Assembly: GCA_963786195.1 (NCBI GenBank)
Contig: CAWAYH010000004.1
Span: 248,001-312,000, forward strand
Length of the DNA: 64,000 nucleotides
DNA from: CAWAYH01 sp963786195
GTDB lineage: Bacteria > Acidobacteriota > Vicinamibacteria > Vicinamibacterales > 2-12-FULL-66-21
Reading direction: 5' to 3'
In this document: positions 63,346-64,000 of the stretch, in pieces
How the letters are laid out: each line of letters begins with the position of its first letter
Position numbering within the stretch: the stretch's first letter is position 1
Position numbers and translations under genes: made by a program
The notes under the pieces: generated by a model
Databases searched by the model: none
The model's input: only the letters and a program-made list of their open reading frames with translations
What the model was told of the DNA's origin: nothing

Positions 63346-63969
63346 ATGTCATCGCGTAAGTTCGTCATCGCCACGTTCATTTTCGTCGTCATATCGATGG
63401 CGACGCCGTCGAAGGCGTCGGCCGACTGGCTGCTGACGCCATTCGTTGGCGTCAACTGGCAGGGCACGGCCAACTTTACCGACCTGCCGAATTTCGATGA
63501 CGAGTTCGAACAAGGAATGAGCTACGGCGCCTCGCTGGGCTTCATGGGGTCTGGCGTGTTCGGCTGGGAGGTCGACTTCGGCTTCTCGCCGGACTTCTTC
63601 AAGAACGACACCGGGGGGTTCTTCGAATTCGATGACAGCAACGTCACGACGTTCATGGGAAATCTGATAATCGGGATCCCCATTGGCGGGCAGTCCGGGC
63701 TGGGATTCCGTCCGTATGCCGCGGCTGGCGTCGGCCTGATTAAGACGAACATCGGAGACGCCGCGGATTTCTTCGACGTGTCCGTGACCGACTGGGGCTT
63801 CAACGTAGGCGGCGGCGCGTTCTTCTTCTTTGGAGACAACTTCGGCGTGCGCGGAGACCTCCGCTATTTCCGGGCGCTCACCGACAACGAGCCGGACGAC
63901 GAATTCGACGTGGCGTTCGGGGATTTCCGTTTCTGGCGCGGAACGATTGGGGCGACATTCAGGTTCTGA
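63346..63969 (+). CDS. Outer membrane beta-barrel protein
   Basis: 207 residues, intact. Signal peptide MSSRKFVIATFIFVVISMATPSKASA ending in a typical A-S-A site, then alternating amphipathic strands of an 8-stranded OmpA/OmpW-like barrel: DWLLTPFVGVNWQG, SYGASLGFMGSGVFGWEVDFGFSPDFF, VTTFMGNLIIGIPI, GFRPYAAAGVGLIK, WGFNVGGGAFFFFGDNFGVRGDLRYFRAL and the terminal RGTIGATFRF with a C-terminal Phe, the BAM recognition signal. GGGAGGAGT precedes the ATG by 6 bp. Function within the outer membrane is not evident. Confidence 0.87.
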   Translation: MSSRKFVIATFIFVVISMATPSKASADWLLTPFVGVNWQGTANFTDLPNFDDEFEQGMSYGASLGFMGSGVFGWEVDFGFSPDFFKNDTGGFFEFDDSNVTTFMGNLIIGIPIGGQSGLGFRPYAAAGVGLIKTNIGDAADFFDVSVTDWGFNVGGGAFFFFGDNFGVRGDLRYFRALTDNEPDDEFDVAFGDFRFWRGTIGATFRF

Positions 63970-64000
63970 TACAGACAGACCCCCGTCCGCACCGCGTCGG

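Overview
The window reads as chromosomal DNA of a high-GC member of the Acidobacteriota, most likely a Vicinamibacteria-type soil lineage. The signs are the acidobacterial VWFA-domain proteins, a Ser/Thr kinase with TolB-like and TPR regions, the DUF1800/DUF1501 pair, several secreted M14/M28 peptidases and amidohydrolases, and GC-rich codons throughout. The taxonomic call is inference, since no rRNA or universal marker gene is present. I see no tRNA, rRNA, CRISPR array, prophage or plasmid functions.

Layout. 1-3.1 kb: 3' part of an Eco57I-type adenine methylase. 3.1-8.7 kb: a membrane-bound molybdopterin oxidoreductase (Fe-S/NrfD fusion, catalytic subunit) followed by a GAF sensor that lacks its phospho-histidine. 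8.6-13 kb: hydroxyisobutyrate-type dehydrogenase, amidohydrolase, exported amidase. 13-16.1 kb: a sulfur cluster (TSUP exporter with DUF1634, divergent from a persulfide dioxygenase-rhodanese fusion and a cysteine dioxygenase). 16.2-26.4 kb: Ser/Thr kinase, ketopantoate reductase, two APC permeases, a degenerate amidohydrolase, an M14 peptidase, a histidine phosphatase. 26.4-36 kb: Rieske oxygenase and GcvT-like protein (C1 or N-methyl catabolism), tandem CrtI-like oxidoreductases, M28 peptidase, aldehyde dehydrogenase. 36-46 kb: a large unknown secreted protein, two VWFA proteins, DUF1800 and DUF1501. 46-48 kb: D-threonine-aldolase-like enzyme next to a lone microcompartment shell protein, MerR regulator, pterin dehydratase. 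48-54.8 kb: a TetR-controlled RND efflux operon whose pump is fused in frame to its TolC-type outer-membrane channel. 54.8-60.5 kb: ThiO-like oxidase, a RAYT transposase between REP hairpins, a large M14 peptidase. 60.5-64 kb: envelope proteins behind apparent sigma-54 promoters, a PLP decarboxylase and an outer-membrane beta-barrel.

Sequence quality is patchy. One-base indels break otherwise conserved proteins at about 1-8.7, 9-12, 30.5-32, 56.8-59.2 and 61.8-62.95 kb, with isolated ones near 20.1, 24.9, 25.9, 38.98, 43.6 and 52.4 kb, while long stretches between are clean. Protein similarity carries straight across each break, so I treat these as intact genes with probable assembly errors. 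Such genes are given as one feature with the breaks noted.

The most notable observations are the RND-TolC polyprotein with an internal signal-peptide-like linker; two divergent sigma-54 promoters sharing an upstream dyad, with a third nearby; intergenic arrays of degenerate 7-mers arranged as inverted repeats; a dispersed repeat family in which one copy carries a nested palindrome; the RAYT/REP unit; the orphan BMC shell gene; and an amidohydrolase that has lost nearly all its metal ligands.
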